Source of the DNA: Phascolarctos cinereus | Taxonomy: Eukaryota; Chordata; Mammalia; Diprotodontia; Phascolarctidae | Reading direction: 5' to 3' | NCBI RefSeq assembly: GCF_002099425.1 | Contig: NW_018344259.1 | Coordinates: 1,704,001-1,768,000, forward strand | Length of the DNA stretch: 64,000 bases | Shown: positions 33,830 to 45,155 of the stretch, piece by piece | Layout: each line of letters starts with the position of its first letter | How positions within the stretch are numbered: position 1 is the stretch's first letter | Notes under the pieces: generated by a model | The model's database searches: none | The model's input: only the letters and a program-made list of their open reading frames with translations | What the model was told of the DNA's origin: nothing | Made by a program: the position numbers and the translations under genes

Positions 33830-34355
33830 ACTGGTCAACAAGGGATCAGTCCATAGAGTGTACTTTTATTTGCCCTTGCTTGTATACAAAGCACATATAG
33901 ATATTCACTGCCTTGTCAAAGTAAAATATATCGAATGTTGGGGAACCAGTTTCTGACCATGAGTGGTTGAAGTGTTGATATGGTAGAATGGTTGTGGATA
34001 TGGAAAGACTGATGATGCATGAGTTGCTGGCCTGAAACTGAGTGTACATATGAAAGGAGTAATCCGCTCCTCCCTAGTTCCTTGGCTCTTTTCCTTCCTG
34101 TCTGTAAGTGAGGCAAGAACTGTTGTGAGATGATGGGTAGGGGAGTGGAAGCAAACTGAATTTCTTCACCCAGCCACACGGCATCAGAGGAACCCAACAA
34201 TCTGGGTTACTGGTGGAGTTCTCTGGAGACACTAGCGGTGGCTGACAACAGTCATATGGAAAGCCTGAAGAAGTTAGCAGCTTCAGGGAGTGTGATCCTT
34301 AAAAAGATAAAGGCCTATTGTGGACTTTAGAAAAGCAGAGATCTTCAGAGACGTG
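33830..34355. other. No recognisable feature
   Basis: Nothing recognised. Confidence 0.4.
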
Positions 34356-34366
34356 CAGAAATATAT

Positions 34367-35117
34367 TTCTTTTTTCCCCTTTTTATTTTATTAATTTATT
34401 TATTTTTAGTTTTCAACATTCACTTCCACAAGATTTTGAGTTCCAAATCTTCTCCCCATCTCTCACCGCCCCCCACCCCAAGATGACTGTGCCTTCTGAT
34501 TACCCCTTCCCCCAATCTGCCCTCCCTTCTATCACCGCCACAAACTCTGCCATGCCAGTACTCCTCCTCACCCCAGGACCACCAGCCAGGTCCAAGCACA
34601 AGCAAAGCAAGAGAATCCTACTTCAGAGATCCCTGCAATCTCCCTCTGATCAGCCCCTCAATCCCCCTCCCATCTGTGGGTGGAGAGCTCCAAAAGCAGC
34701 CACTGCCACCTCTGCCCTGGGGCTGTGCCAGGGCTGGTGCCAGACTGTGCTTCTCTCTCACCCAGGTCCAACAGACCTTTCCTACTGACCTTCTAAATTG
34801 TCTTTGGCATTTGTGGGTTGAGAAGTCTGGAAACCGCCACAGCTGCCAGTGATTCAGCCCCCCTGGGACCTGCTCCAGGTTCACTGGGAGCCCTGGTCTT
34901 TGCATGCGTGGCCCACACGGAACTGTGACCAGCCTGGTGCAACAGACCTTTCTCATGGACCATCCAGGTTGTCTTGTGTTGGAACTTTGTTTCACTCTAT
35001 CTTTTTGTGGGTTCTGCTGTTCTGGAATTTGTTTAGAGTTATTTTTTACAGGTATTTGAAGGAGTTTGGGGGAGAGCTCAAGCAAGTCACTGCTTGGCTC
35101 TGCCATCTTGGCTCCAC
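34367..35117 (-). mobile_element. Internally deleted L1 with both ends and TSD
   Basis: Read on the minus strand, the element starts gtggagccaagatggcagag, the typical first bases of a therian L1 5' UTR. It continues for about 570 bp of GC-rich 5' UTR, then passes at about 34530-34545 into L1 3' UTR (gggagggcagattgggggaa) and ends in the A-rich tail. No ORF1 or ORF2 is present. The 11-bp cagaaatatat at 34356-34366 and 35118-35128 is a perfect TSD, so the ~750-bp form inserted as one unit, or was deleted internally afterwards. Proline-rich frames on the plus strand are not genes. Confidence 0.85.
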
Positions 35118-35324
35118 CAGAAATATATATCCAAAGGGGAACTTCATGAGGACACTATGAGGACTTCAAGGTCCAGGAGTTGGGAGGTACCCCTTTGCCA
35201 CATGTCCTCTATGTCTGTTATGCTGCCACTGTATTTTAAGCTTGAGTCTTCTTTCTCAGGGACCTTGTGTGTTCAAGGGAGAATGTGCCATTGAATTTGG
35301 AAGAATGTTCTATTTATTTTTTTT

Positions 35325-37960
35325 TTAAATTTTAAAATTTATTTCAAATCTAAATACAAAATGAGAAAACAAAAAGAAAACATTGCCATGTGTACAGCAG
35401 AACATAAGAGAGTATTCAATATAGAACAATACATTTCCATTTCAAGAAAACCTATATAATAAATACTACAGATTGTTTTCAAAGCTGCCCAGTTTTTCTT
35501 TGCTTTCTTGCAGGTTTTCTTTTGTTCTCTGCTGTGTACTTTTTACTTTATTTTTTTTTATCCCTCCCTCCCGCCACCACCTTCCCATAAAATAAGGCTG
35601 TAATTAAGTGTGGAGATATATAAATAGAGATACATACACATCTATACATTCATATATGTGCGTGTGCATACATATACATATATACATGTATATTGCATGT
35701 GTATTTATATGTATACCCATGTATATATACACATATATATCTATAAACACACATACATACATACATGTACTCATACATATATGTAAGACCATACTGTGCT
35801 CATTTCTTCTTGTTATGTGCTCTTCTGAAGGTGAACGGCCTCTTCCTTCATAAGTCCAACTCTTTTCGTGTTTTTCTTAATCAACTAGATCATCATTTCC
35901 TACACCACAGCAAAATTCCAGCCCAATACCATCCTATCTGAGAGATTGTCTATAGAAGTTCCCCCCCCTCCAATTTTCTGCATTCCTTCTTTTCTTGGCT
36001 ACATAGATTTTATTTATACAAGAAAATTTTAATTAAAAAATTGAAATTATCCATTTTACACTTCAACAATGCTCTCACCTTATAATGTAGTTTAAGGTCT
36101 GATACTGCTGAATCTACTTCTTTTACATCTTTTTCCTCTGGTTTCTTTGAAGTTCCTTACCTTTTGTTCTTCTAAATGAACTTTAGTATTTTTTCTAACT
36201 CAGTAATATATTTTTAAGTAATTTAATTGGGATGACATTGAATAAATAATTTAGATAAAATTGTCATATTCAAAATTATATTGGCTTTACTTCCCCATGA
36301 ACAGTAACTATTACTTCAATTATGTAGATCTAACTTTATTTGTATGAAAAGTGTTTTCCCTTCATGTTCGTATAGTTCCTGTGCTGTTTTGGCAAGTATA
36401 CTCTCAGGTATTTTGTACTGTCTAGTTATTTTAAATGGTCTAAAACAATATTGAATAATATTGATGACACATTGCCTAGTTTCTCTATTTTTCACTTTTG
36501 ATTAAATCTATTTTAACTTTAACTTTGTGTGAGCTTATTACTACTTCTGCTTTTTTTTACATAGTAAATTCTACCTCTGCCTTTTATTTTATCTTTGTGT
36601 GTATCTCTCACTTTTATAATGTTTCCTGAAAGCAACATATTGTTGAATTCAAATTTTTAATCTGCTGTTTCCATTTCATGGGTAAATTCATCCCATTCAC
36701 ATTCTAAGCTACAATTACTTGTGAATTTTCCTCCTTTTTTTCCCTCGCTATCTTTCTTACCCTATTTACCCTATCCCTCCTCATTCCTCTGCTTGGCTTC
36801 CACCCACTACCTTGCCCTCCTATTCCTCAACTTACCCAACCCCTCCAAGAGTCCCTTCCTTATCCTCTACCCTACCCTATCCCCTTGCCTTCTAGTTTTT
36901 CTGAATTTAGAAGACTTTTATACCCTTCTTGATATATATGTTGTTCCTTTTTTAACCCATTCCTAATGAGAGTAAGGTTCCAGCACTACCTGCCTTTCCC
37001 CCTACTAGCTTCCTCTGCATCAGTTTTTCCTTTTAGGCCTCATTTGTATGAGATAATTACTCCTTTTTTATCTCTCCCTACACAGTTCAAACTTTTGAGA
37101 ATCACCCCATCATACTCAGCTCAGTCCAAGACTACCCAAATAATGACGACAGTCATAGTATTTTCACAAATACAAAGTAAACAATTTGATCTCATTGAGT
37201 CCCTTATAATTGGTCTTTAATGTTTGCCATACATTTCTCCTGGATGAGATATGTTGAATTTTCCCTTAAGTTCTGGGTTTTTTGTCACAAAAACCTGAAA
37301 GTCTTTCAGTTTGTTAAATGTTTATTTTTTTTCCATTCAGGATTATACTTAACTTTGCTGGGTAAGTTACCCTTGGTCATAACCCCAGCTCTTTTGCTCT
37401 ATGGAATATACTATTCCAAGACCTACAGTCCTTCAATATAGTAGCTGCTAGGGCTTGTGTAATCCTTATTGTAGTTTCACGATATTTAAATTTCTTTTCT
37501 CTTGTTGCTTCCAATATTTTTTTCCTTAGTCTAGGAGCTTTGAAACTTGGCTATGATATTCCTGTAAGTTTTCCTCTTGGGATCTCTTTCAGGTGGTTAT
37601 TGGTGGTTTTTTTCTATTTCTGCTTTGCCTCTTCTTAGCCATCAGACCCCTACACTGCCTATGAAGTGAAAGTTCCTGAAGCTGAAGCTACCTCTCAACC
37701 CAGCTGCCCCCAGGGCTTGTTGTTTGTTGATTCCTTAGACTTGGCCTGGAGGTCTTTGCACTTCTCTTAGGTGGAATTTCCATCCCTGAAGGTTGGATTT
37801 TTCCTGGGGTCTTCTCAAATAGTTTTAGGAGTACAACTCCTTTACTCTGTGTTTATTTCTACTGCTCTGAGGTGATGTTCTGTCTTTTTTTTTGTGGAGG
37901 AAATTTTGAGAGCCAAAAGATTTCTGACATACTATGCCATCTTCCCAGAATCCTCTCTTC
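35325..37960 (-). mobile_element. Older antisense L1, incomplete inside
   Basis: Starts with an A/T tail at about 35320. At 36080-36440 there is antisense ORF2-like sequence (tataatgtagtttaaggtct, atttaattgggatgacattg, cttcatgttcgtatagttcc). L1 5'-region sequence follows. At 37930-37960 it ends in ctatgccatcttcccagaat, the complement of an L1 5' start. At 2.6 kb it is well short of a full L1. A TA/CA microsatellite (35610-35790) lies inside. The outer repeats gaatgttctattta and gaaatgttttataa may be an old TSD. Confidence 0.65.
35610..35790 (+). repeat. (TA/CATA)n microsatellite
   Basis: Irregular TATG/CATA/CACA array within the old L1. Tyr/Ile/His-rich frames on both strands are artefacts. 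Confidence 0.9.
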
Positions 37961-38085
37961 GGGAAATGTTTTATAACTACTGTCTTTACTGTACCACCTT
38001 AATATATTTTTTTCAAAAAAGCTAATATAATTCTGTTGGCTGATTAATAATGGGGAACATACTGGATGGGGGCCCAGTAACTGAA

Positions 38086-38628
38086 GTTTTAGAAGCTACA
38101 ATTCCTGGAATTTTAGTCAACTGAGGAGAATAATAGTCATCTACCCTTTAGGTATCTAACCTGCCGAAGTGAGAGTTGGGGAAGTGAGCTCAGGATCTCT
38201 GTTACCCGTAGGATGAAATATAAACTCTACTTTTTAGTTTTAAAGCCCTTCGCTACTTGATCTCAAAATATTTTTTCCTGTATTCTTTTGCATTACTCTC
38301 CCACTTTGTACTCTGTGATCCAGACAAACTTACCTCTCCATTTCTCATATGTGGTACTCTTTTCCGTCTCCAAGGCTTTACAATGGCTGTCCCCTGTGGT
38401 TGGAATAAATTTCTCAACTATGCCTCAAAGAATTCCTTTCTTCCTTTAAGCCATAGGTTAAACACCTCCTACATGTTTTTTTTTCTGATGACTTCTCTCC
38501 CTGCCTTGTATTTGTAGCACTCTTCCTGGGCTCAGTTTCCCTAACTCTCACTTGTATTGGCAGGTTAGGTACCAGAGGGTAGCTGACTGTTATTCCCTCA
38601 GAATGCTAAGAATTATAGCTTCTAAAAC
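38086..38628. repeat. Inverted arms (~105 bp) around an L2 3' end
   Basis: The left arm (38086-38195) and the reverse complement of the right arm (38523-38628) align over about 105 bp at roughly 80% identity with one 7-bp gap. Both begin gttttagaagcta and share ctaacctgcc and gtgagagttggg/agg. The space between (about 38200-38520) reads as a sense L2 3' end: gatgaaatataaactctact, tctgtgatccagacaaactt, aatggctgtcccctgtggtt. This may be a palindromic DNA element split by L2, or an inverted duplication. Confidence 0.75.
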
Positions 38629-38639
38629 CATAGTTAGGG

Positions 38640-39440
38640 ATGGATCATGAGCCAGCATATTCTTAGGAAGGTTGAAAATAGGTTAGAAAGGTAGGAGGTG
38701 GACCAAAAGAGAGTAGGGTCATCAAATCCCAGATTGAAGTGATTATCCAAAAGGAAGTGATCAATGGTTTCAAACAGAGCAGAGAGGTCAAGTAGGATAA
38801 AGTCAGAGAAAATACCATGAGATTTGGCAATTAAAAGATGATTGTTGACTTTGGAAAGAACAGTTTTAATTGAGAGTTGGAGTTAGAAACCAGCTTTGCA
38901 AAAAAAAGGGTTAAGGATTGAGTAATGAGAGAGGTGAAGGTAATCAGTACAGAAAGATTTTTTCCCCCTAGCAACTCAGCTAAGAAATAGAAAATCAGTA
39001 AAAGATAATATATTGAGGGGATGGTAAAGGTTAAGGAGATTTTGGCATGTTTGAATGTAGATAAGGAGAGGTTGTCTATTAGAAAGAGAGAGAGGGGAAA
39101 TGATTGAGGGGGAAATCTACCGGAGAAAATTGAAAGGTGTGGGATTAAGGGCATATTAAGAGAGATTGGCCTTGGCAAGGAAATGTACTACTTCATTATC
39201 AGAGACTGTAGGAAAGGAGGAGAGAATGGGAGATGATGTCAAGGGGTTTTTAAGTAAGGAGAAGGGGAAAAGAAGTAGCTTGAATGACTTCAATTTTCTC
39301 TGTAAAGTTATTGGTAAGGAGCTCAACTGAAAGAGGAAGAAGTAAGGGAGTCTTGAGGACAAAAGAAAAGGTCTGGCAAAGTTTTTTATAGGGAGTGAGA
39401 TAGAGAATCAATTAGAGAGGAAAAAAAGGATTGTCTTGCA
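38640..39440 (-). mobile_element. L2 reverse transcriptase remnant, antisense
   Basis: The complement of 38755-38785 reads LSALFETIDH, matching the conserved L2 motif LSAAFDTVDH. Complements of 38800-39000 fit the TALxKVTNDLL and FRPHHS region in decayed form. The 115-codon minus-strand frame at 38831-39178 is a by-product of this remnant. Confidence 0.65.
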
Positions 39441-39663
39441 GTGAGGGCCCATTTGAAGTTACATAATACCCATCTATGGGCGTACACAATCATCGTAGGT
39501 GACTTCTTCTAGTTCTATTCAGCAGCTTGTAAATAGGAGCGGAAGAGAGAGACAGTAGGGGTAATCCAGGACTATAATTTGGTGTTGGATAAATGGTGAT
39601 ATCAACATCCCCTTCTAAATCACCAATTTGCTTGACATTTTCCCCACTATTAACTTTTCTAGT

Positions 39664-39885
39664 TGAAAGCCAGCATGATAGAATATTGGACCCAAAACCT
39701 GTTTCTGACACTTGCAAGCTATATGATTTTAGGCAAGTCATTTAACCTTTCCCAGCCTTAGCTTTATCATCTGGAAAATGGGGAGAATAATACTGGTAGG
39801 ACCTACTTCACAGGGTGGTTGTGATGTTTCAACGAGATAATGTCATATGTGCAACCTTTAAAGCACTATACAAATGTTATTGGGT
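39664..39885 (+). repeat. MIR SINE, sense
   Basis: A nearly full sense MIR: tgacacttgcaagctatatg, ggcaagtcatttaacctttc, atcatctggaaaatgggga, ctacttcacagggtggttgt and ctttaaagcactatacaaat. Confidence 0.85.
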
Positions 39886-40089
39886 TTGCCAATCAAATTA
39901 ACCAAAGAGGGTCTTGTCCTTACGTAGATATAGCCCCTTTCTCCAATTGTATCTATATAGCATCGAAACTAAAAAGTAAATCTATTCTCTATTGTGCTAA
40001 AAACATCTGGCCAATTCAGTGAGTATAGTTGGTTTTTTTTTTAGGTCAGTCACATTTGTTATTTAGCATCACTTTGGCCAGCAGATTCG

Positions 40090-40290
40090 GCATGGTGTCA
40101 TGGAAGGAGTATTAGATCTGGGAATCTTTAGCCCTTTCTTCAAGCTTTCGCTTGGGCACTTTATATGTGGGTGAATTTTGGCAGATTACTTCATATTTGG
40201 GAGATGGTTCTTCTCACCTGTAAAATGAGTGGGTTGACTTAGTTAATTTCTTAGACCCCTTCTAGCTACAATATTTTTAGCTATGATTAA
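40090..40290 (+). repeat. MIR/THER-type SINE, sense, decayed
   Basis: Contains ggtgtcatggaaggagtatt, tcacctgtaaaatgagtggg, ttgacttagttaatttctta and ccccttctagctacaat. Confidence 0.65.
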
Positions 40291-40689
40291 TTTTTGCATT
40301 TCAATTAAGCATGTCAGCATCACATGAACATTATTTTTTCTCCTTTTACATTCGGAATATATGCCTAACTGGAAAGAATGCTTAAAACAACACAACAGCA
40401 ATACTGAGAAATTTTTAAAGGTAGTGTATGTGTGGTTTCTTTTGTTTCATAATTTTGACACAATGCTCCAAGATTTAACAACTGAAATGATGAGCGATAA
40501 TAGCCACCACAAATACTGGAGTATTCTACTGCAATACCTCATTAGGGTATGGAGTTGACTCTGGGTCCCTAAAGGCTTAGCCAGCTGAGTATGAGCCCTG
40601 GCATGTTCTATGCAGCTGGAAATGATATGAAAGCGAACCTGCTGACTGTCTCTGCCAGCCTAGGAACAGCCAAGCTAAATATGGAGAAA

Positions 40690-42560
40690 CTCATCATCAG
40701 ATGAAATTTTTGGTTATGGCAACACACGAAACAGATAAAAAATACAGAACTGCCCTTGGTCCTGCGTGGTTCTCTTCCAGCTTCTGCAGTAATGGTAGCA
40801 GGGTGGCAGTGAAGGGGTCAGAGTATTACAAAATTCTTAGACTGTCTACAACTATTAATGCATTCTTAATACATGATCTTTGTTCTATTACCACTAGCCT
40901 TGATATACTATTGGAGGAAGGGAACCACATTTATATGGACATAACTTTGTAGATGGAAATGGAACACATAAAGAATTTGCAGCTGAATGGAAGGACAACC
41001 ACCAGGTTCTCCTGAGAGAAACAAATAAAGGTATTTGTTTCATTATGTGCCCAAAGGCGACAAGAAACAAAATTGAATGCAACATTTGGTTATTTCACCA
41101 TACAGTGCTCATAATAAACGTAAACAAACAAGCTGACCATGAAGATAACTGTGGCTTATGTGTCAACATCTGGTGCAGAGGATGAAAAATTAGAGAACTT
41201 CTACAAAAAAGTTCTTTAAATCTACCCAAGTCAACATCTAATTTGTTATCTGTTGTTCTTCATGATTTCAATCAAAAAGCAAAGGGAAGGACAGTGAAAA
41301 CTGTTGGAAAATGCCTAGAAATGAAAAAGACCAAAGACTTAGAGACTCTCCCAGAAGCTTTACACCTATCAATAATGAAAACTTTCTTCAGGGAGAAAGT
41401 GGAAAAGTGTTGGGCATACCAAGCACCAAATAACACTCAAAAATTCAAAAAGATTTATGATCATGTTAATGTGTATATTCCCTTTAACGATATTTGTGGA
41501 AAGCCAACCATGCTTGCCTATTCTGTGCTACTCTTATCTGTGTCCTTCTATAAATTTGCAACAGGTGGTCCACTCAACATTGTGATAGAGGAAAGAGGTC
41601 CTTCTTCTTGACATCACAATTTCAATGGAGCACATGAGTTCCATTATCCCTGAAAATTACCATTAAGGGGCAGCTAGGTGGAGCAGTGGATAGAGCACTG
41701 GCCCTGAAGTCAGGAGTGCCTGAGTTCAAATCTGGCCTCAGACCAAACACTTGACACACTTACTAGCTGTGTGACCCTGGGCAAGTCGCTTAACCCCAAT
41801 TGCCTGAAAAAAAGAAAGAAAAGAAAGAAAATTATCATTAGCCCTTACTGTCTCCACATAAACAATCCATCTTATTTTTTTTGCTCATGCATTCTTTGAT
41901 TTCAGTTCAATTCCACAAACTGTATATTTATCAAGAACTTATCATGTGCCAAGCCACCTCTACAAAGACAAAAATGAAATAGTCCCTGCCCTCAAAAAAT
42001 ATGAGATAGTAATATCTCAGTTTAATAACATCTTCAGAAAGAAAGAAGAAAGGGTGGAATTGTGATAAGAACATTGTAATATGTTCCAACTTATACCCAC
42101 ATGGGCCTTTCCTTTACCTTCTAGTAAGTAAGAGAAATAATTTTCAATTATTTGGAGACTGTAATGTTCCATGTCTAGTCAATACATAGCCTATGCACTG
42201 AATGACATCATAAGAAAAATGAAATTGATTGCTTTATAGTATATAAATAGGAAATCAGTGTAAAAGTCATTGAAGGATTCAGCTATCTGTGAGAAATCAC
42301 ATCAGCTGGTTATTGCAAAAGTGAAAATCAATACCAAATTACAAGAAGGGATACAGATGAGAAGAAGATGCTGTGTGTAATTATAGCTACTTCAGTCTGA
42401 CCTATTCAAGTGATCTATCAACTCTGAGAAAAGAAAAATGAGTAAAAATAAAGCTGAGAAGTCTAAAACAAAAAAACAAAGAACCCAGAAATCACCTCAA
42501 TAAGCAAACATTTGATTTCTTCACCAAGTGGAGATGTGTAGCAGCTAAGGACAACACTGG
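40690..42560 (+). mobile_element. RTE-type LINE endonuclease remnant, sense
   Basis: Plus-strand pieces, in order: MKITVAYVSTSGAEDEKLENFYKKV (41139-41215), LLFFMISIKK where the family has GDFN (about 41257), ALHLSIMKTFFREKVEKCW (about 41358-41418), NEID-like KNEIDCFIVYK (about 42215-42247) and FSYL-EITSAGYCKSENQ (about 42275-42335). This order is that of the RTE apurinic-type endonuclease. Two later repeats split it (41667-41827 and 41890-42010). Numerous stops and shifts show it is dead. Confidence 0.75.
41667..41827 (+). mobile_element. Marsupial short SINE, sense, with TSD
   Basis: Full short form: ggggcagctaggtggagcag, ggccctgaagtcaggagtgc, ctagctgtgtgaccctgggc, ending in a simple tail. 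Flanked by aaaattaccatta (41653-41665) and aaaattatcatta (41828-41840). Confidence 0.92.
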
Positions 42561-43580
42561 TTGTATTTTAACATCAATATCATTTTTGACCCTTTAAAGA
42601 CTGTGCTCCAGACTTTATTAAATCACTTTGCTATTAAGACATTTAAACATCCTGAGCTTCAGTTAATTCATCCATAAAATGGAGATGATAATATTTGCTC
42701 TAATAGACAGGATTCTTGTAAGGAAAGTACTATGTAAACTGCAAGTTACTTTCCTAAATGTGAGGTTATTATCAACCCCAAAGGATTGGCTTTTCAAGGA
42801 AATTTCTGTCTCTACTAGTAAGGAAAAGGTGGTTCCATAGCAGGCTTGTGAGAGAAACATTTGGGCCCAAGTCTGGCTTACACATTAACTTGCATAGATA
42901 GTTGCCTATTGTATCCACACATAGAGTCAGCTCTCCTCTTTTTTTAAGAAATGACTGAAATGTCCTGAAAAAGTGATTATTTCTGGAGAAATCTGCATTT
43001 CTATCTTCAGGGAAGTTAAAATAAATTACTGAATGATCTCTAATAAAGGTTTGTCCTACCTGGTTTCAAAGATGTTAAAAGCAGAGAATAAAAACTAAAG
43101 CAGAATTATTTTTCTCCTGAGGGTTTAAATTTTTTTTTTTTTTTTTTTAGGGAACAACTCCTCCCCATACCAGTTTATTCAAGCAAGGAATGTTTGCAAG
43201 ATTCTAATTCTGTTGATCAATCAGACATGGGGAGGGAAAGGAAACAGCCAGGATGAAAATACATATACCGTATATTTCCTTTTCCGGCTCTTTTTTCACA
43301 AAAACAAACAAACAAACAAACAAGAAAATTAAAATGGAAAGAAGGAAATGACAAGAATGCTATGCCTGCTGGCATTTTTCTGCTTCCTGAGAGCTTTTAT
43401 TTTTATGTTCTTTGAAGAGGTAGTATTGTTTTGGGTTTGAAGCATACGAGTAACAGTCAGACCTTTCCCAGCCCTAACTATGCCTTAGTTCTTGATTCTC
43501 TATGTGGCCTCAAGAGAGTCATTCAGTCTTCTTGCCTCAGTTTCCTCTACAGCCAAAAAAAAAAGGAATAACAACACTGA
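42561..43580 (+). repeat. Two MIR remnants in otherwise plain sequence
   Basis: 42630-42780 has the MIR 3' half (ttcatccataaaatggagat, gtactatgtaaactgcaagt). 43430-43560 has a decayed MIR (gtggcctcaagagagtcatt, gcctcagtttcctctacagc). 42780-43430 between them shows only a T run (43129-43149) and a CAAA microsatellite (43303-43325). Confidence 0.6.
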
Positions 43581-44425
43581 CCCATTTTGACCCATTTCTC
43601 TCTTCTCTTGGAAGAAGGTGTCGTATCATAGTTTTTCAGAGAAAGAATTAGGAAAAAAGAAGAAAAGAGAAGCCTTACGTCAGGCTAAAGGTCTTTTTGA
43701 TAGTGCCAATTTAATTGATTTACTTGGTATTTATTAAATGTCTACTATGTGTTGAATTTGTGGAATAGAACTAAGAAGTGATTGGATTGAAAGCCATGCC
43801 TCAAAGTCTATTTTCATGGGATTCTCCTCACTGGTAAAGATTGATTATTCAATGTTCCCTGCTCGCGTTAGGGACAGAATTCGTGAGAGCTTGAGAAAGA
43901 GATCCTGGTCTTCTAGCTTCTATCTTTCAGAGAGAAGATATGTGATTCCAGACTCTCTTCAGATCCCTGAAGGAAGACAAAGTCTCTGAGAACAAGCTGA
44001 TATTTCAAGAAGTTGGCACTTCAATCATGTTCCTGTCCTCAATTTACTACACTATAGACTTCAGGAAATTTCCCCTTGGGTGAGATCTGGGGACTTTCTC
44101 TCTTGGTGGAGTTGAGATATCTGTCCCAGTGGCAATGTATTATCTCGTATGCATTCTCATCTGCATACCTTCTGTGATTTCTGTGTATTGTCTAGTATGC
44201 TTTCTCATATGCATACCTTCTCTGATTTCTGTTTACTATTACTGATTTGGGGAAAAAATGGGTTTATTTGCTATTTACTATGTATGTTCGTTGTGAAACT
44301 GACATTTGGTGGGAAGTGAGTCAAGCCTTTGGGACATAGCTTAGGGAACTCATTCTACATTAAAGGATAGGAATTAGGAGTGTAGCTTAAATCTAAAAAC
44401 TATGTACCCTAGAATGGTAGCATTT
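43581..44425. other. Unclassified sequence with a 48-bp tandem duplication
   Basis: No family recognised. Inside it, 44137-44184 (starting gtattatctcgtatgcattc) is repeated at 44185-44232 with a few differences. Confidence 0.5.
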
Positions 44426-44436
44426 AAGGGGATGTA

Positions 44437-44474
<38 letters not shown>

Positions 44475-44490
44475 TATACATATACATATA
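44426..44490 (+). repeat. (AC)n/(ATAC)n microsatellite
   Basis: An AC dinucleotide array of about 35 bp, then catata units. Confidence 0.95.
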
Positions 44491-44794
44491 AAATTCTAGC
44501 CTGGTACCCCCTCTCCCTGAGGAAAACAGAGTGTTGCCTCTGGCACAGATCTCCTGCTTACCCTCCTGGCAGGAATCAAAGTTTCCTTTGGAGAAGGACT
44601 TATGGAGGAGATGCTATAGATTTATTTTTATGCCTCCCTGCAAGCCACATCTAGACAGACTTATGTAGACATATAACCTACATGGGCAAGCACAATATGC
44701 AACATCCCTTTACGGGATAATGAAGGATAGGGCCTTGGGAATATGTGGTAGAAACTGTCACTAATTAACAGTCTTCTGTATGGTATGTTCTTTA
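44491..44794. other. No recognisable feature
   Basis: Nothing recognised. Confidence 0.4.
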
Positions 44795-44796
44795 GG

Positions 44797-45030
44797 ACAT
44801 CTAGGTAGCGTAGGGAATGGGAATGGAGTCAGAAAGACAACTTCTTGAGTTCAAGTCTGGCCTCTGACCCTTACTAACTGTGTGACCCTGGGTAAGCCAC
44901 TTAACCCTGTTCGTCTCAGTTTCCTCACCTGTAAAATGGAACTGGAGAAGGAGATGGCAAACCACTCCAATATCTTTGCCACGAAAACCCCAGAGAGTCA
45001 GACATGACTGAAATGACTGAATAACAGGTA
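44797..45030 (+). repeat. Marsupial SINE, long form, sense
   Basis: Head gacatctaggtagcgtaggg, ttgagttcaagtctggcctc, gtgtgaccctgggtaagcca, gaactggagaaggagatggc, caatatctttgccacgaaaa and agtcagacatgactgaaatg. An L2 tail follows. Confidence 0.9.
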
Positions 45031-45039
45031 TATTCTCTT

Positions 45040-45155
45040 CCTTTTCATTAGACTGTGAGCTCTTTGAGAGCAGTGACTTTTTTTTTCTTGTCTTTGCATC
45101 TCTAGTGCTTATCACAATGCCTAGGGGCACTTAAAAATGCTAGGTGACTGATTGA
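45040..45155 (+). repeat. L2 3' terminal fragment
   Basis: ttagactgtgagctctttgag, tgtctttgcatctctagtgc, cacaatgcctaggggcactt. Confidence 0.8.

Noticed and set aside
34318-35160. Proline-rich 156-codon frame and a 162-codon minus-strand frame
   Set aside because: Both lie in the GC-rich 5' UTR of the deleted L1 and in flanking sequence. They do not match a host gene.
41243-41611. 122-codon frame as a possible host gene
   Set aside because: Its middle reads as the RTE endonuclease (ALHLSIMKTFFREKVEKCW), so it is a LINE remnant.
43860-44620. Possible LTR
   Set aside because: No terminal TG/CA pair, polyadenylation signal at the right distance, or TSD could be found.
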